DNA of 6,864 nt from contig MGUS01000037.1 of assembly GCA_001800085.1 (NCBI GenBank), positions 1 through 6,864 on the forward strand, in the 5' to 3' direction. Source of the stretch: Elusimicrobia bacterium RIFCSPLOWO2_01_FULL_60_11 (GTDB lineage: Bacteria > Elusimicrobiota > Elusimicrobia > 2-02-FULL-39-32). Numbering within the stretch: position 1 is the first letter of the stretch; each line of letters opens with the position of its first letter. Below the pieces are notes generated by a model, which was not told where the DNA came from, searched no databases, and was given only the letters and a program-made list of their open reading frames with translations. Position numbers and translations under genes: made by a program. Below are positions 5,535 through 6,864 of this stretch, piece by piece.

Positions 5535-6864
5535 TCAATGGGTAAGAATGCTTTGCGGCGGTTTGGGCTGGCCCTTCTTGAGGAAGATCCTGCGGACGAC
5601 TCCCTGATATCCCTTCTCGAACCGCGTTTCCTGGCGGCTGCGCAGAGGATTCAAGACAAAGGCCCTGAAAAGCCGGATCGGGTGGAAGAGGAATCCCAGG
5701 CCGTAGAACATGAAGAGTCCGAAAAGGAGGTAGAACCTGAGGGCGCCCGCGCCCACATGGTCCGAGAAAGAGGTCGTTTTGAACACGCTCGTGATGGTGG
5801 AGAGGTTCCAGAAATAGTCGTCGTCGATCTGGGCGGGGATCTTCCCTTCGGTCTTCAAGCGCTTGAAGAGTTCGGAGCCGGGGTAGGGCGAGAAATTCGC
5901 GGCCTCGCAGTCCTGGACCCCCATGATGGCGCAATGGGCCATGAACAGGAGCGATTGCCAGATGTCCCAGTGGGTCTCGTCCGGCAGTCCCATGATGATG
6001 TTGATCTTGACGTGCATGCCGTTCTTGAGGGCCTGCCTCATGGAATCCTTCATGCGGCCCAGGTTGACCCTCTTCTTGATCTTGTTCAGGATCCTCTCGG
6101 ACCCGCTTTCGGGCGCATAGGTGATGTTCCTGCACCCGGACCGGAACATCAGGTCCGTGACCTCGGAATCCAGGGCTTCGGAGCGGGTGCCCGAGGGCAG
6201 CTGCCATGAAAAATCCATCTTTTTTTCGAGGATGAGCTTGCAGAATTCGACGATCCAATCCTTCTTGACGACTGCCGTGAGGTCATAGAAATCGATGTTG
6301 GTGGCCTTGTATTTGTCGAGATAGAGCTGGATCTCTCTCAGGACTTCATGGGTGTCGCGCGCCACCCAGCGCGTGGTCCACATGCCCGGGTTGGAGCAGA
6401 AGGTGCACTGATAGGGGCAGCCGCGCGTGGCCAGGAGGGGCATGCTGCGCCCGCGGTTGACGCCGTATCCGAGCCCGTTGTCCAGATAGTTGTGCAGGGG
6501 GACCAGGTCCCAGGCCGGAAGGGTGATCTTGTCCACATCGATGATGCGTTTGCGCTCCGCGTTGCGCTTGGCCAAGCCGCCCTCGCGGTAGACGATGCCG
6601 GCGACGGATGAAAGGGGTTGGCCCTTGGAGAGCTTGTCCATGAGCTCGGTCATGGTCTCTTCGCCCTCCCCCAGGACGCAGACGTCCACTTCGGGACAGG
6701 TCTCGATGATGAACTCCGGGACGGACGTGATGTGCTCCCCGCCCACGACGATGACGCGGCCCGGGAAGGCCTTGCGCACCTTCTGGATGAGACGGTAGGC
6801 CATAGGCCATTCGGTGGAGAACATGCAGGCGATGCCGAAAACGGCGGTCTTAGGGTCGGCGCGG
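5535..6864 (-). CDS. B12-binding radical SAM protein (class B), 5' end outside the window
   Basis: This is a partial gene whose frame is still open at the right edge, 13 codons upstream of the first in-window ATG (6824), so the true start lies outside. The visible part begins within a cobalamin-binding Rossmann domain (AVFGIACMFS, then VIVVGGEHIT and VLGEGEE, positions 23-56 counted from ATG 6824). The radical SAM domain follows with CPYQCTFC (136-143; DNA 6396-6419), whose three cysteines bind the 4Fe-4S cluster. Further landmarks are PESGSERIL (238-246) and INIIMGLPDET (274-284), as in BchE/HpnJ-like enzymes. The C-terminal part has an aromatic hydrophobic stretch (about 361-388), suggesting membrane association. 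Such enzymes make carbon-carbon bonds, methylate or rearrange lipids, pigments or secondary metabolites; the substrate here cannot be told. The gene ends in TGA 24 nt ahead of the receiver gene. Confidence 0.93.
   Translation of the reverse strand, partial: RADPKTAVFGIACMFSTEWPMAYRLIQKVRKAFPGRVIVVGGEHITSVPEFIIETCPEVDVCVLGEGEETMTELMDKLSKGQPLSSVAGIVYREGGLAKRNAERKRIIDVDKITLPAWDLVPLHNYLDNGLGYGVNRGRSMPLLATRGCPYQCTFCSNPGMWTTRWVARDTHEVLREIQLYLDKYKATNIDFYDLTAVVKKDWIVEFCKLILEKKMDFSWQLPSGTRSEALDSEVTDLMFRSGCRNITYAPESGSERILNKIKKRVNLGRMKDSMRQALKNGMHVKINIIMGLPDETHWDIWQSLLFMAHCAIMGVQDCEAANFSPYPGSELFKRLKTEGKIPAQIDDDYFWNLSTITSVFKTTSFSDHVGAGALRFYLLFGLFMFYGLGFLFHPIRLFRAFVLNPLRSRQETRFEKGYQGVVRRIFLKKGQPKPPQSILTH

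Noticed and set aside
5424..6209. Plus-strand open frame of 261 codons opposite the radical SAM and receiver genes
   Set aside because: It crosses two well-supported minus-strand genes and their intergenic gap, and encodes no recognisable domain.

Overview
The window is a GC-rich piece of chromosome from a diderm (outer-membrane-bearing) bacterium. A lipoprotein-exporting LolC/LolD pair and ordinary housekeeping genes show this. The divergent proteins, mixed translation signals and hairpin repeats built around GCCCCTAC would suit an uncultivated lineage such as Elusimicrobiota or Omnitrophota, but that placement is a guess. Every supported gene lies on the minus strand, so transcription runs from right to left.

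Right to left the layout is as follows. A cobalamin-dependent class B radical SAM protein is cut by the right edge (5535-6864). A stand-alone CheY-like receiver domain follows (5139-5510). Next come lysyl-tRNA synthetase lysS (3738-5132), the lipoprotein-release permease lolC (2498-3730), its ATPase lolD (1825-2505), and the branched-chain aminotransferase ilvE (925-1809). Gaps between these genes are 24, 6, 7, -8 and 15 nt, so this could be one transcript. The lysS-lolC-lolD core resembles an arrangement known from other diderm bacteria. After ilvE the base composition becomes more AT-rich, and a two-gene cassette appears: DUF4160 (657-893) and DUF2442 (404-676), a putative toxin-antitoxin-type pair with a 20-nt overlap.

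The left 403 bases hold no convincing gene. They contain a reading-frame tail of 40 codons directly behind the DUF2442 amber stop (281-403), an undistinguished stretch, and at the extreme left edge a REP-like tandem hairpin element.

Functionally, LolC and LolD together form the inner-membrane machine that hands lipoproteins to the outer-membrane sorting pathway. LysS and IlvE are housekeeping enzymes of translation and amino-acid metabolism. The receiver and radical SAM proteins have unknown targets. I do not see a clear new defence or mobile system. The observations most worth following are the in-frame tail behind DUF2442, the recurring TANNNT box 7 nt upstream of three start codons (possible leaderless transcription), the compact LysRS, and the REP-like element.
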